DNA of 64,000 nt from Artemia franciscana (Eukaryota > Arthropoda > Branchiopoda > Anostraca > Artemiidae). A program made the translations under genes and the position numbers. Shown here one piece after another: positions 33,701-43,479 of this stretch. The stretch lies in the NCBI RefSeq assembly GCF_032884065.1, contig NC_088868.1:5459647-5523646 (forward strand), in the 5' to 3' direction. The first letter of the stretch is position 1. Each line of letters begins with the position of its first letter. The notes below the pieces were generated by a model. That model made no database searches. It saw nothing but the letters and a program-made list of their open reading frames with translations, and was not told the origin of the DNA.

Positions 33701-36700
33701 TAAATAAGCCTGCTATTTCACATTTTATAGTTATAATTTTATAATTTATAATATGAGCTCTGATTTATTGGGGGTTGTAGCTACTGCACCCCTAAAATTC
33801 AGTTGTAATAAAATAAATAACCCTGCTATTTCACATTTTCTAGTTATAATTTTATAATTTATAATATGAGCTCTGATTTGTTGGGGGCTGTAGCTACTGC
33901 ACCCCTAAAATTCAGTTGCAATAAAATAGATAAGCTTGGTATTTCATATTTATAATTACAATTTTATAATTTATAATATGAGCTCTAATTTATTGGACCT
34001 GTAGCGTCTACACCCTTAAAGTTCAATCATAATAAAATACATAGGCCTGCTATTTAACATTCATAGATATAATTTTATAATTTATAATTTGAGCTCTGAT
34101 TTATTGGGGCCTGTAGCTACTACACCCCTAAAATTCTATTGTAATAAAATAAATAAGCCTTTTATTTCTCATTTATAGTTATAATTTTATAATTTTTGAT
34201 ATCAGCTCTAATTTATTGGGGCTGTAGCTACTACATCCTTAATATTCAGTCATAGTAAAATAAATAACCCTGCTATTTCACATTTTATAGTTATATTTTA
34301 TAACTTATAATATGAGCTCTGATTTATTGGGGGGTGTAGCTACTGCACCCCTAAAATTCAGTTGCAATAAAATAAATAAGCTTGGTATTTCACATTTATA
34401 ATTACAATTTTATAATTTATAATATGAGCTATAATTTATTGGACCTGTAGCTGCTACACCCTTAAAATTCAATCGTAATAAAATACATATGCTATTTAAT
34501 ATTTATAGATATGATTTTATAATTTATAATTTTAGCTCTGATTTATTGGGGCCTGTACCTACTACACCCCTAAAATTCAGTTGTAATAAAATAAATAGGC
34601 CTTCTATTTCTCATTTATAGTTATAATTTTGTAATTTTTCATATGAGCTCTAATTTTTGGGGGCTTTAGCTACTACACCCGTAAAATTCAGTCGTAATAA
34701 AATGAATAAGTCTGCTATCTCTCATTTTATAGTTATAAATTTATAATTTTTAATAGGAGCTCTAATTTATTGGGGCTCTAGCCACTACACCCCAAAAAAT
34801 TCAGCTGTAATAAAATAAATAAGCCTGCTATTTCACATCTATAGTTATAGCTTTAAAATTTTTAATATGAGCTCTAATTTATTTGGGCTGTAGCTACTAC
34901 ACCCTTAAAATTCAGTCATAGTAAAATAAATAAGTCTGCTATCTAACATTTTATAGTTATAATTTTATAATTTTTAATATGAGCTCTAATTTATTGTTGC
35001 TGTAGCTACTACACCCTTAAAATTCAGTTGTAATAAAATAAATAAGTCTTCTATCTCACATTTTATAGTTATAATTTCATAATTTTTAATATGAGCTCTA
35101 ATTTATTGGGGCTGTAGCTACTACACCCTTAAAATTCAGTCGTAATAAAATAAACAAGTCTGCTGTCTCACATTTTATAGTTATAATTTTATAATTTTTA
35201 ATATGAGCTCTAGTTTATTGGGGCTCTAGTCACTGCACCCAAAAAATTCAGCTGTAATATAATAAATAAGCCTGCTATTTCACATCTATAGTTATAACTT
35301 TATAATGTTTCATATGGGCTCTAATTTATTGGGGCTGTAGCTACTACATCCTTAAAATTCAGTCAAAGTAAAATAAATAAGTCTGCTATGTAACATTTTA
35401 TAGTTATAATTTTATAATTTTTAATATGAGCTCTAATTTATTGTTGCTGTAGCTACTACACCCTTAAAATTCAGTCGTAATAAAATAAATAAGTCTTCTA
35501 TCTCACATTTTATAGTTATAATTTTATAATATTTAATATGAGCTCTAATTTATTGGGGCTGTAGCTACTACACCCTTAAAATTCAGTCGTAATAAAATAA
35601 ACAAGTCTGCTATCTCCCATTTTATAGTTGTAATTTTATAATTTATAATATACGCTCTAATTTATTTGGGCTGTAGCTACTACACCCTTAAAATTCAGTC
35701 GTAATAAAATAAACAAGTCTGCTATCTCACATTTTATAGTTATAATTTTATAATTTATAATATAAACTCTAATTTATTGGGGCTGCAGCCACTACACCCC
35801 TAAAATTCAGCTGTAATAAAATAAATAAGCCTGCTATTTCATATTTATAGTTATAATTTTATAATTTACAATATGAGCTCTAATTTATTTGCTTTTTCAT
35901 TGAAGTTGTCTCTAAAGTCACTTTTATAATCACAGGGTCAACCGTGTCACTAAAATCACATTTTGTCACTTTTATTTTAGCCTGTTATTTTTTCTTTGAA
36001 ATTGTCACTTTTTTAAACACATGGGTTGACTGTGTTGCTAAAATCACATTTGTCACTTTTATTTTAGACTCACTTTTTATTTGAAATTGAAGTCACTTTT
36101 TAATCATGGGGATTGTCACTAAAATCACTTTTGTCACTTTTATTTTAGCCTCTCACTTTTTCTTTGAAACTGTCACTAAAGTCAATTTTTTAATCACCGG
36201 TGTAGACTGTGCCACTAAAATCACTCTTTGTCACTTTTTCTTTGAAATTGTCACTAAAGTCACTTTTCTTGCCGTTTCAAAATTCGATTTACCTGGTGCT
36301 TATTTCTGTGAGCTAGAAAGGTAATATAAAAACATATTGGAAAAAAGGCTCTTGTTGGAAATTAGTAATGGTAATGTGACACAGGACTATGAAAAAAAGA
36401 AATATTTCGGAATTCCAAAGCAACATCTCTAAATGTTTATAGATTAATTTTGCGTAAGTCGTGCAGTTATTTTTCATCACAAGCTTTTGATGGTGCCCTT
36501 AACACTTATCAGTTTGACTGGCGGATCTGGAGGGTGGGGGTGATCCCTCTCCCTCTTGTTAGGCGTTGTACCCTTCAAATCAATGACAATTCTCCCTTAT
36601 AGTTAAGTACCAGCTTATAGATTCTAAGTCATTCACTATCAGTTTTTGTTGTTGAAATGTTCCCTCTTTGGCAATTCGTAAGTCCTATCTGTTTTTCATC

Positions 36701-39700
36701 CATTTGATTTAATATATTCAATGAACTTGAATCAATGAAAAAAAAACTGTACCATCACATGGTAAAACTACAGGATAAAATTATATGACTCTAACTCATA
36801 TGGTAAAACTCTAGGATAAAATTATATGGGTTCGTAATTATATGGTAAAACTAAAGGATAAAATTAAATGCGGCCCAAAGCATATGGTAAAACTATCGGA
36901 TAAATTTTGTATGAGCCTTAAATCATATGGTGAAACTATAGGACAAAAATGTATGGGTCGTGAATCATATGGTAAAACTATAGGATAAAATTATATGGGT
37001 CCTAAATCATATGGTAAAACTAAAGGAAAATTTTATATGGGTCCTAAATCATATGATAAAACTATAGAATAAATTTATGAGCCCTAAATCATATAGTGAA
37101 ACTATAGTACAAAATTATATGGGTTGTAAATCATATAGTAAAACTATAGGATAAAATTAAATAGGTCCTAAATCATATGGTGAAACTGAAGGATAAAATT
37201 ATATGGGTACGAAATCAAATGGTAAAACTATAGGATAAAATTGTATCGGTCCTAAATAATAATTAAATATAAAAAAAACAAGTTTTTTGAAATGAAAGTA
37301 AGGAGCGACATTAAAACTTAAAACGAACAGAAATTACTCCTTATATGAAAGGGGCTTTTCCTCTTTGAAACCCCGCTCTTTACGCTAAAGTTTTTATTGT
37401 TTTAAAAAGTAGAGTTGCGAGAAAGTACTCATATAATCATACATCCTAAATCATATGATAAACTCTAGGATAAAATATATGGCTCCTAAATCATATGGTA
37501 AAACTCTAGGATAAAATTATATGGGTCCTAAATCATATGGTAAAACTACAGGATAAAATTATATGGGTCCTAAAGCATATGGTAAAACTATAGGATAAAT
37601 TTTGTATGAGTCATAAATCATATGGTGATACTATAGGACAAAATTATATGGCTCTTAAATCATATGATAAACTCTAGGATAAAATTATATGGCTCCTAAA
37701 TCATATGGTAAAACTACAGGATAAAATTATATGGGTCCTAAAGCATATGGTAAAACTATAGGATAAATTTTGTATGAGTCATAAATCATATGGTGATACT
37801 ATAGGACAAAATTATATGGCTCTTAAATCATATGGTAAAACTCTAGGATAAAATTATATGGGTCCTAAATCATATGGTAAAACTCTAGGATAAAATTATA
37901 TGGGTCCTAAATCATATGGTAAAACTACAGGATAAAATTATATGGGTCCTAAAGCATATGGTAAAACTATAGGATAAATTTTGTATGAGTCATAAATCAT
38001 ATGGTGATACTATAGGACAAAATTATATGGCTCTTAAATCATATGATAAACTCTAGGATAAAATTATATGGCTCTTAAATCATATGATAAACTCTAGGAT
38101 AAAATTATATGGGTCCTAAATCATATGGTAAAACTCTAGGATAAAATTATATGGGTCCTAAATCATATGGTAAAACTCTAGGATAAAATTATATGGGTCC
38201 TAAATCATATGGTAAAACTACAGGATAAAATTATATGGGTCCTAAATCATATGGTAAAACTACAGGATAAAATTATATGGGTCCTAAAGCATATGGTAAA
38301 ACTATAGGATAAATTTTGTATGAGTCATAAATCATATGGTGATACTATAGGACAAAATTATATGGCTCCTAAATCATATGGTAAAACTCTAGGATAAAAT
38401 TATATGGCTCCTAAATCATATGGTAAAACTACAGGATAAAATTATATGGGTCCTAAAGCATATGGTAAAACTACAGGATAAAATTATATGGCTCCTAAAT
38501 CATATGGTAAAACTACAGGATAAAATTATATGGGTCCTAAAGCATATGGTAAAACTACAGGATAAAATTATATGGGTCCTAAATCATATGGTAAAACTAC
38601 AGGATAAAATTATATGGCTCCTAAATCATATGGTAAAACTCTATGATAAAATTATATGGCTCCTAAATCAAATGATAAACTCTAGGATAAAATTATATGG
38701 CTCCTAAATCATATGGTAAAACTCTAGGATAAATTATATGGGCCCTAAATCATATGGTAAAACTAAAGGATAAAACTATATGGGTCCTAAATCATATGGT
38801 AAAACTCTATGATGAAATTATATGGCTCCTAAATCATAGGATAAACTCTAGGATAAAATTATATGGCTCCTAAATCATATGGTAAAACTCTAGGATAAAA
38901 TTATATGGGTCCTAAATCATATGGTAAAATTACAGGATAAAATTATATGGCTCCTAAATCATATGGTAAAACTCTAGGATAAAATTATATAGGTCCTAAA
39001 GCATATGGTAAAACTATAGGATAAATTTTGCATGAGTCATAAATCATATGGTGAAACTATAGTACAAAATTATATGGCTCCTAAATCATATGATAAACTC
39101 TAGGATAAAATTATATGGGTCCTAAATCATATGGTAAAACTACAGGATAAAATTATATGGCTCCTAAATCATATGGTAAAACTCTAGGATAAAGTTCTAT
39201 GGGTCCTAAAGCATATGGTAAAACTATAGGATAAATTTTGTACGAGTCATAAATCATATGGTGAAACTATAGGACAAAATTGTATGGGTCGTAAATCATA
39301 TGGTAAAACTACGAATAAAATTATATGGCTCCTAAATCATATTTTAAAACTCTAGGATAAAATTATATGGGTCCTAAATCATATGGTAAAACTAAAGGAT
39401 AAAATTACATGGGTCCTAAATCATATGGTAAAACTATGGGATAAAATTATGAGTCCTAAATCATATGGTAAAGCTGTAGGATAAAATTATACGAGTACTA
39501 AATCATATGGTAAAATTAAAGGATAAAATTATATGGGTCCTAAATCATATGGTAAAACTGTAGGATAAAATTATATGGGTCCTAAATCATATGGTAAAGC
39601 TGTAGGATAAAATTATGTGGGTCCTAAATCATATGGTAAAACTATAGGATAAAACTAGATGGGTCCTAAATCACATGGTAAAGCTATAGGATAAAATTAT

Positions 39701-40899
39701 ATGGGTCCAAATTAGTTGAAAGTCTATCTTCCGTTGCCCCAATTAAGCCACCTGAGTTTAGGAGAAGGGAGAGAAGTCCTCGCTTTGAAGGAAGGCAAGG
39801 GCCCTCCACTAAATTTTGAAACAATTCTGTAAGTCTGGACCACCCAAAAATAAAGTAAAAAGAAGAAATTGACAAACTTTATTGCTAAGCTCAGAAAGTT
39901 TGCCTCTTTGCGGCATAATTAAATGCTCTTTTTGTTTTCTTATTTGCTTTTCTGAAATGTCTATCAAAGAAGTGAATATAGTGATAAATACACTTCGCGA
40001 CATAAAACAAATAAAAAAATGTTGTTAAACCTTTCATTGACCCCAAAATTCTTTTCAGTAAAATAGACGAGGTATACACTACCTTGTCGATTTTTTTGAT
40101 TTTTTTAACATCCCCCCCCCCCCTTAATTTCACCCTCCAGATCCGTCAGTGATGGACGAGGGATACACTAGTTCGTCGATTTTTTTATTTTTTAACATCC
40201 CACCGCCAGTAATTTTACCCTCCAGATCCGTCAGTGTTCTGTTGCTGAGATCCAGAAAACTGGTTTTTAAGAAAGAGTTTTATCGGCAAAGAAAATTTTT
40301 ATATTGTATAATAAATTGCATACTTACTCTAAAGATTATTTGAACCTTAGCTTCATTCTCATCCGCTATCGCTCCAAGTGGGTGTGTATTGACTTGGCAT
40401 TACGTATACCGGTCAAAGTATATTCACACTCTCGCTACCTACCCGATCCAGCTTGCTGATTTCAAAGGTCCGAACTAGTGAGGGGTAAACTAAGATAGTT
40501 ACGATTTGGTGAAGGCTCTGTTGAGTTATGGACGAGGAAAGTCTAGGTTATCCCTTGTATTATATTGCTTAAAGAATACAGTAAGAACATGGCACCAATG
40601 GGAATTACAGACAGACACTCAAATAAATAACGCTTAGGTCAATCCCAAAGTACAGCTGTACAGTGGTGCCGTCTATCAATAAACTTCAAAAATGCACAAT
40701 TTTTCTATTTCCCCTAACTTATATAGTATTTTATCCAACCGTAAATTCGAGCTCTTACTGTAATTTCTTATTTCACATCTCGTATGATGCCCGGTAGATT
40801 AAAGCTTATTAAAATGCCCTGGACATCGGGGATATATTATATCCCCTCTTATTTATTAGATTATTTATTTTAATTGATCCCACTTGTTACAAATGCGAC

Positions 40900-40969
<70 letters not shown>

Positions 40970-43479
40970 CCTTGGCCTGTTTAGCCGAGTTTACGAGCTT
41001 ACATGCATGGAAGTTGAAAGCTGCTCGTTGAGAAACAAAAATGGGCATGCTACGAGTGTCATGGATCAATACAAGTAATTTTTTTTTATCAGTGTCCCTT
41101 TAGTTTTTGTAAGGGGACAACTTTTTATGTCAATGTTCTCTTGTTAGGGACATTGTTTATGTCCTCTTGTTGGGGATAGTGTTTATGTCCGCTTGTTTTA
41201 TGCCAATATCCTTTTGTTTACGCACCTTGTAAGCTCTAAACCAGTCAGAGACAAAAATATCTTTTAGATTATTTTGTATCGTGTTTAGATTTATAGCGGA
41301 TATTCTTAATTATCGTTTATAAATATATAAAGATTATCATCTCATGCCAGTCTCAACAAAAATAAATTTTGCCCATTTTTAGGCTGCTCGTGCCTCTAAT
41401 CTAATTTTTTATTGCATTAATGTCCTCTTGTCCCAAGAACCTACTGATTTAAGCTATAAGGAGCTAAAGAAAAAACATTTCTAAGGGAAACATATAAATT
41501 GACTCCTTTCAGTGTCAGTTTTCGAGGAAATCATTTTTTTTTGGTTGGTTGGTTGGGGCTACTTGCCCAAAGGACTCAAGGATGCAAGTGTCAAGCTAAT
41601 CCAAAAAGTGTCTTTGCCCATTTTTAGGGGAATATCCTCAACTAGGTTTCTTGCGCCATAGATACCCCTTCGTCTAGGAACATAGGAAGGTAAATTTTAA
41701 GCTGTTTCGAAAAATGGCTTTTCGGCTCTTTTCTTCGCCCTGTTTTTGACGTAGCCTACCTATTTTTTTTTTTTTTTTTTTTTTAGTTAGTCACCTTAAC
41801 CCATTGAATTTTCCTTTTCGGGTCCGAGCCTGGTAGACCCTTGCCTCCATTTTTTTTCTTCTTTGGTTTAGTTTACAATGGACCAGAGGCGACAAACTTT
41901 TGGCTTTTTTGTGCTTAAAACAAGGGCACAAAGAAATTAAATTTCAATGGTACAAAGGTAAATTCCATGGCTTTTTTCAGAGGAAAACAAAACAAAAAAA
42001 TAGGCCCTTTTTTGGCCCTGTGTTTGACGTATCATTTATTCTTATTTGGTTAGGGTTCCATTAAACCCACTCGAGGCAGAAAAAGGTTTTTGTTCCTTTT
42101 GGGGTCCCAGTTTGGAGGATCCTTGCCTCAAATTTTTTCCTCACCTAAGTTTTAAATGGTTCAGAGGCAAATGTATGCCCTTTTTTGCCCTCTCTTCGAA
42201 ACAATGTTTGACCTCCTCCCCCCCGGTCCTGGTAAGTATCCATGAGAGGTCTAAGCCAATCGGTAAGTATCCATGAGAGGTCTAAGCCAATCGGACATCC
42301 AAAACTAAACATGTTCCGTCTTCTCTCTCACTACAAACCATGGCATAAACAGTGGGTAATCTGCCAAATAAGGGCCCTAGCCCCTGGAGCTACATCAGTC
42401 TTGTCAACATCGAAGACATGCTAAGTAGACCTTTCAACTATTTCGAACAGTTTTTCTATATTGAAATTTGAATATGGTTTGGATCTTTGTGTACTGAGTG
42501 GGCTTTGAGGCAAAAATGGTGCTTTTTGAGAATTGGCTGCCTTCCAATCACTTTTGAGCCTCAAAAGGACTAGGAGGTGTTTGCTCTTTATTTAGTCAAC
42601 GTTAATACATCACTCTGAAAAACATTTATATAACAAAATAAGAAGAACAAGCCAATTGCCTCATCCCTAGATAATCCCGTAAAGCATAGTGTAAAGCCTT
42701 TTCCAACCGAAAACCACAGATTTGCTCTCCAGTTTGCAGGTTTCCGGCCTGATTTCTTGTTTCTTCGTGTCTGGGGCTCTTCCTTTACAATATCTCGAAA
42801 CATTCCTTCCCATTTTTACTTTGTTTTTATTTTTAGAAGGCTTTTGAACCGTGTTGGTTTTATCTTTCTTATTGATAGGTACACCCTTGCCACTATTTTT
42901 TCTTCTTCTTCTTCTTAGTTTAAGCTTACAATGGACCAGATGCAACAAACTTTTGGCTTACTTATATTATAATATACTAGTAGAAGCGTTATATTATAAT
43001 ATAATATCTATTAGGTTATAATAGACTAGTAGAAGCGTTTTGCATTTTTATCAGCTCCGATTAAGGATGCATATGTTTCATTTTTTCATCTCCGCTCTGT
43101 TTTTTAAATGGTACGTATTTAGTAAATATTTATTTATAAAACTTACGTAATATATTCATTTGATACTCCCAACAGAGAACTAAGCTTGTAGGGATGGTTA
43201 AGATAAATTCAACCAATTATCATTAAGAACACTCAAATAAAGAGAGGGACAGAGAACTATAATCGTTTTTTTTTTCAGCTACTTGCAGTTAGCCACGTAT
43301 TGAAGCGCACAATTAAAGTTCTTCAAGCTGACGCAGCGCCTCTTTTAATTGGTGAAGAATATTCAAGCGAAAAACCGTTAACAGTGACGTACCATAAGCA
43401 CATGTATGGACTTGGAGCACATTATAACTCTGTGACAGAAATCAAGTCTAGTCCTGAATCGGTTTTAACGGTTTCATAA
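19967..43479 (+). CDS. OTUD6B: OTUD6B-like OTU-family deubiquitinase, complete, five exons
   Basis: Spliced CDS join(19967-20024, 23448-23599, 29320-29576, 32169-32388, 43279-43479), 888 nt, 295 aa, close to the usual ~293 aa of OTUD6B. Known role of the family: cysteine protease that removes ubiquitin, probably cytosolic and linked to translation and protein turnover. Seen: acidic start (MDEDDDLLSRH); a long charged, lysine-rich coiled-coil region (about residues 10-70 and 95-145); then the OTU domain. Catalytic motif SNGNCMY places the nucleophile at Cys156, WGGQ is at 224-227, and YGLGAHYNSV gives catalytic His277 with Asn279 two residues on. The family usually has Asp three residues before the Cys (SDGHC); here it is Asn153. 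The ATG has a good context (GCC before, G after), and an in-frame stop lies upstream at 19874. All introns are GT-AG with phases 1, 0, 2, 0. Codon-level continuity across every junction makes the identification firm. Confidence 0.94.
20178..21270. mobile_element. MITE copy B, outer element interrupted by a second MITE
   Basis: The left end (CTTGCTATCTCAGAAAGG at 20204) and right end (CCAAGATGGCAAAAAGTAG, AGAATTTTACCAAA at 21250-21265) belong to a subfamily resembling copy C. The body is split at about 20480/21192 by the inner element. In OTUD6B intron 1. Confidence 0.75.
20481..21191. mobile_element. MITE inserted within MITE copy B
   Basis: Termini TTTGGTAAAATTTTAG / CTAGAATTTTACCAAA, same subfamily as copy A, with an internal short duplication of CCCTCTAGAGGGAGAAGGAG (about 20970 and 21035). 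The flanking bases are no longer a clear TA. Confidence 0.75.
22200..22710 (+). repeat. Diverged tandem duplication, ~250-bp unit
   Basis: Two copies aligned by GCACATAGGTATCTAG / ACCACATATAGGTTTCTAG, TATCTTGAAAA and CAAATTAAAAGAAGGAAATG / CAAATTAAAAAAAAGGAAATG. Confidence 0.7.
23448..23599 (+). CDS. OTUD6B: OTUD6B exon 2
   Basis: Acceptor ACTTTAG, donor CAG|GTTAGC. Encodes residues 20-70: a lysine-rich stretch (GDKKKKKE) followed by heptad-like Glu/Leu/Lys coiled coil (EIAKLEKELLEKH). This is the conserved N-terminal helical region of OTUD6 proteins. It ends exactly on a codon boundary (phase 0). Confidence 0.93.
25065..25122 (+). repeat. 58-bp T homopolymer
   Basis: Uninterrupted T tract within a unit of the 24-26 kb repeat cluster, at a place where sister units have about 5-8 T. 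Confidence 0.95.
25268..25440. mobile_element. Single-arm relative of the 28.4-kb palindrome
   Basis: Shares AGACAGTGAAA, TTCTGGATATTTTGACC, TTGTCATCAGCAG and the outer end AGGACTTATCCCTATTTGAA with 28399-28624, but is not a full palindrome. Confidence 0.6.
26727..27046 (+). mobile_element. tRNA-derived SINE
   Basis: The 5' head of about 85 bp has RNA polymerase III A-box-like TGGCCGAATGGGTTGG and B-box GGTTCGAATC in the order and spacing of a class II (Leu/Ser-like) tRNA, but the T stem is mismatched and the anticodon arm does not pair well. It is followed by a GC-richer body (GACGGGGGTCAGTGGCGTGA, AGTCGACCCAGCTC, TGGCTGGCTCCCAGCC) and a TTTACCTTTACCTTTTTT tail. The local base composition is far from its intron surroundings. 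A through-running ORF (26747-27019) is a by-product. Confidence 0.83.
28399..28624. mobile_element. 226-bp near-perfect palindrome with CTGATGA...CGAAA motif
   Basis: Arms of about 112 bp meet at CTGCAG (centre about 28512). Each arm carries CTGATGA, one base, a hairpin (GAACAC ... GTGTTC) and GAAATATCCAG. In OTUD6B intron 2. Confidence 0.85.
28690..28713 (+). repeat. 24-bp T homopolymer
   Basis: Simple T tract in intron 2, shortly downstream of the palindrome. Confidence 0.95.
29320..29576 (+). CDS. OTUD6B: OTUD6B exon 3
   Basis: Acceptor GTGTTTTAG, donor AATTG|GTATTT. Encodes residues 71-155 and the first two bases (TG) of Cys156. It contains the conserved basic segment TKAQKRRESK, the helix ending in EIESLNKELKARGLEI, and the start of the active-site loop VPSNGN. 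Reading on past the donor would give Trp instead of Cys, so splicing is needed to restore the nucleophile. Confidence 0.93.
29925..30352. mobile_element. Fold-back MITE, best-preserved copy, 428-bp palindrome
   Basis: Arms of about 200 bp are near-perfect inverted repeats. Outer part: AGGATATACAGTAAATAAT / TTATTTACTGTACATCCTA and AGATAAAATGTGCCTCTTTC. Inner part: GAAAGTAAGAAGCAACATTA, ATTACTCCGTATATGAAAGG, CAACGCCTCGCTC. The spacer is about 30 bp. It lies in intron 3 of OTUD6B. Confidence 0.88.
30655..31500 (+). repeat. AGT-rich repeat with ~250-300-bp units
   Basis: Units alternate a GTAGTAGTAGT-type trinucleotide run (30960-31060, 31230-31280) with TTTTGATTT(A/T)GTTCAAATT, GAAAGTTCCAACTTGATACC-like and CCTTTTGACAA blocks. 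The same family recurs at 52320-52720. Confidence 0.7.
30732..30781 (+). repeat. 50-bp T homopolymer
   Basis: Uninterrupted T tract in intron 3. Confidence 0.95.
32169..32388 (+). CDS. OTUD6B: OTUD6B exon 4
   Basis: Acceptor CTTTAAG|T; the first base completes TG|T = Cys156. Encodes residues 157-229: MYLAIDHQL (active-site helix), then RRATAKYMKERSHEFLPF and AWGGQPE, all recognisable OTUD6B blocks. Donor GAA|GTAAGT is a near-perfect consensus, phase 0. Confidence 0.94.
32590..35892 (+). repeat. Satellite array, ~111-bp unit, about 30 copies
   Basis: The unit contains ATAGTTATAATTTTATAATT, ATGAGCTCTAATTTATTGGG, GCTGTAGCTACTACACCC and AATTCAGTCGTAATAAAATA. GAGCTC spacing was measured at 110-112 bp. 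Variant units recur in the same order about 1.79 kb apart (around 32861 and 34648) and about 447 bp apart (34771 and 35218), showing higher-order structure. Non-coding, inside intron 4. Confidence 0.95.
35893..36262 (+). repeat. Short tandem array, ~80-bp unit
   Basis: About 4.5 units with TTTTTCTTTGAAATTGTCAC, TAAAGTCACTTTT and TTGTCACTTTTATTTTAG. It directly follows the 111-bp array. Confidence 0.85.
36757..39715 (+). repeat. Satellite array, 42-bp unit, about 65-70 copies
   Basis: The unit contains CATATGGTAAAACTCTAGGA, TAAAATTATATGGGTCCTAAAT (last 22 bases given as two blocks: TAAAATTATATG and GGTCCTAAAT). CATATGGT spacing is 42 bp. A distinctive pair (GGATAAATTTTGTATGAGTC then GGTGATACTATAGGACAAAA) recurs at about 37569, 37739, 37949 and 38288, i.e. 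at 4-, 5- and 8-unit intervals. Edge units are more diverged. It is interrupted by half a fold-back MITE at 37258-37425. Confidence 0.95.
37258..37425. mobile_element. Fold-back MITE family, left half inside the 42-bp array
   Basis: Left arm plus spacer (AAAACTTAAAACGAACAGAA, GCTCTTTACGCTAAAGTTTT, AAAAAGTAGAGTTG), with 42-bp array units on both sides. Confidence 0.82.
40056..40238 (+). repeat. Tandem duplication, ~95-bp unit
   Basis: Two copies with ATACACTA, TTGTCGATTTTTTT / TTCGTCGATTTTTTT, TTAACATCCC and CACCCTCCAGATCCGTCAGTG. The first copy carries an expanded C tract. Confidence 0.85.
40902..40967 (+). repeat. 66-bp T homopolymer
   Basis: Longest homopolymer in the window, in intron 4. 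Confidence 0.95.
42231..42295 (+). repeat. 33-bp perfect direct repeat
   Basis: GGTAAGTATCCATGAGAGG followed by TCTAAGCCAATC occurs twice in direct succession. Confidence 0.9.
43279..43479 (+). CDS. OTUD6B: OTUD6B exon 5 (terminal)
   Basis: Acceptor is a T-rich tract ending TTTCAG. Encodes residues 230-295 and a TAA stop: LLAVSHVLKRTIKVLQAD, LLIGEEYS, then the catalytic-His block YGLGAHYNSVTEI. It lies 10,890 bp from exon 4 but joins it with no missing family residues. The short tail after VTEI is typical in length but not conserved. Confidence 0.94.
   Translation, partial: LLAVSHVLKRTIKVLQADAAPLLIGEEYSSEKPLTVTYHKHMYGLGAHYNSVTEIKSSPESVLTVS

Larger units (their letters stand above)
32389..43278 (+). 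other. OTUD6B intron 4, expanded by three tandem arrays
   Basis: 10,890 bp, phase 0. About 6.6 kb is tandem repeat (32590-35892, 35893-36262, 36757-39715). The rest holds a short tandem duplication (40056-40238), a 66-bp T tract, diverged direct repeats (41750-42220, with CAATGGACCAGA motifs recurring near 42930), a 33-bp direct repeat at 42231-42295, and otherwise unremarkable AT-rich sequence. Confidence 0.8.

Noticed and set aside
38420..38707. 95-codon open frame of 14-residue repeats
   Set aside because: It is one frame of the 42-bp non-coding array, lies in an intron, and breaks wherever a unit varies.
36757..39715. Possible CRISPR-like array
   Set aside because: Units are contiguous with no unique spacers, and the host is a eukaryote. 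It is a plain satellite.
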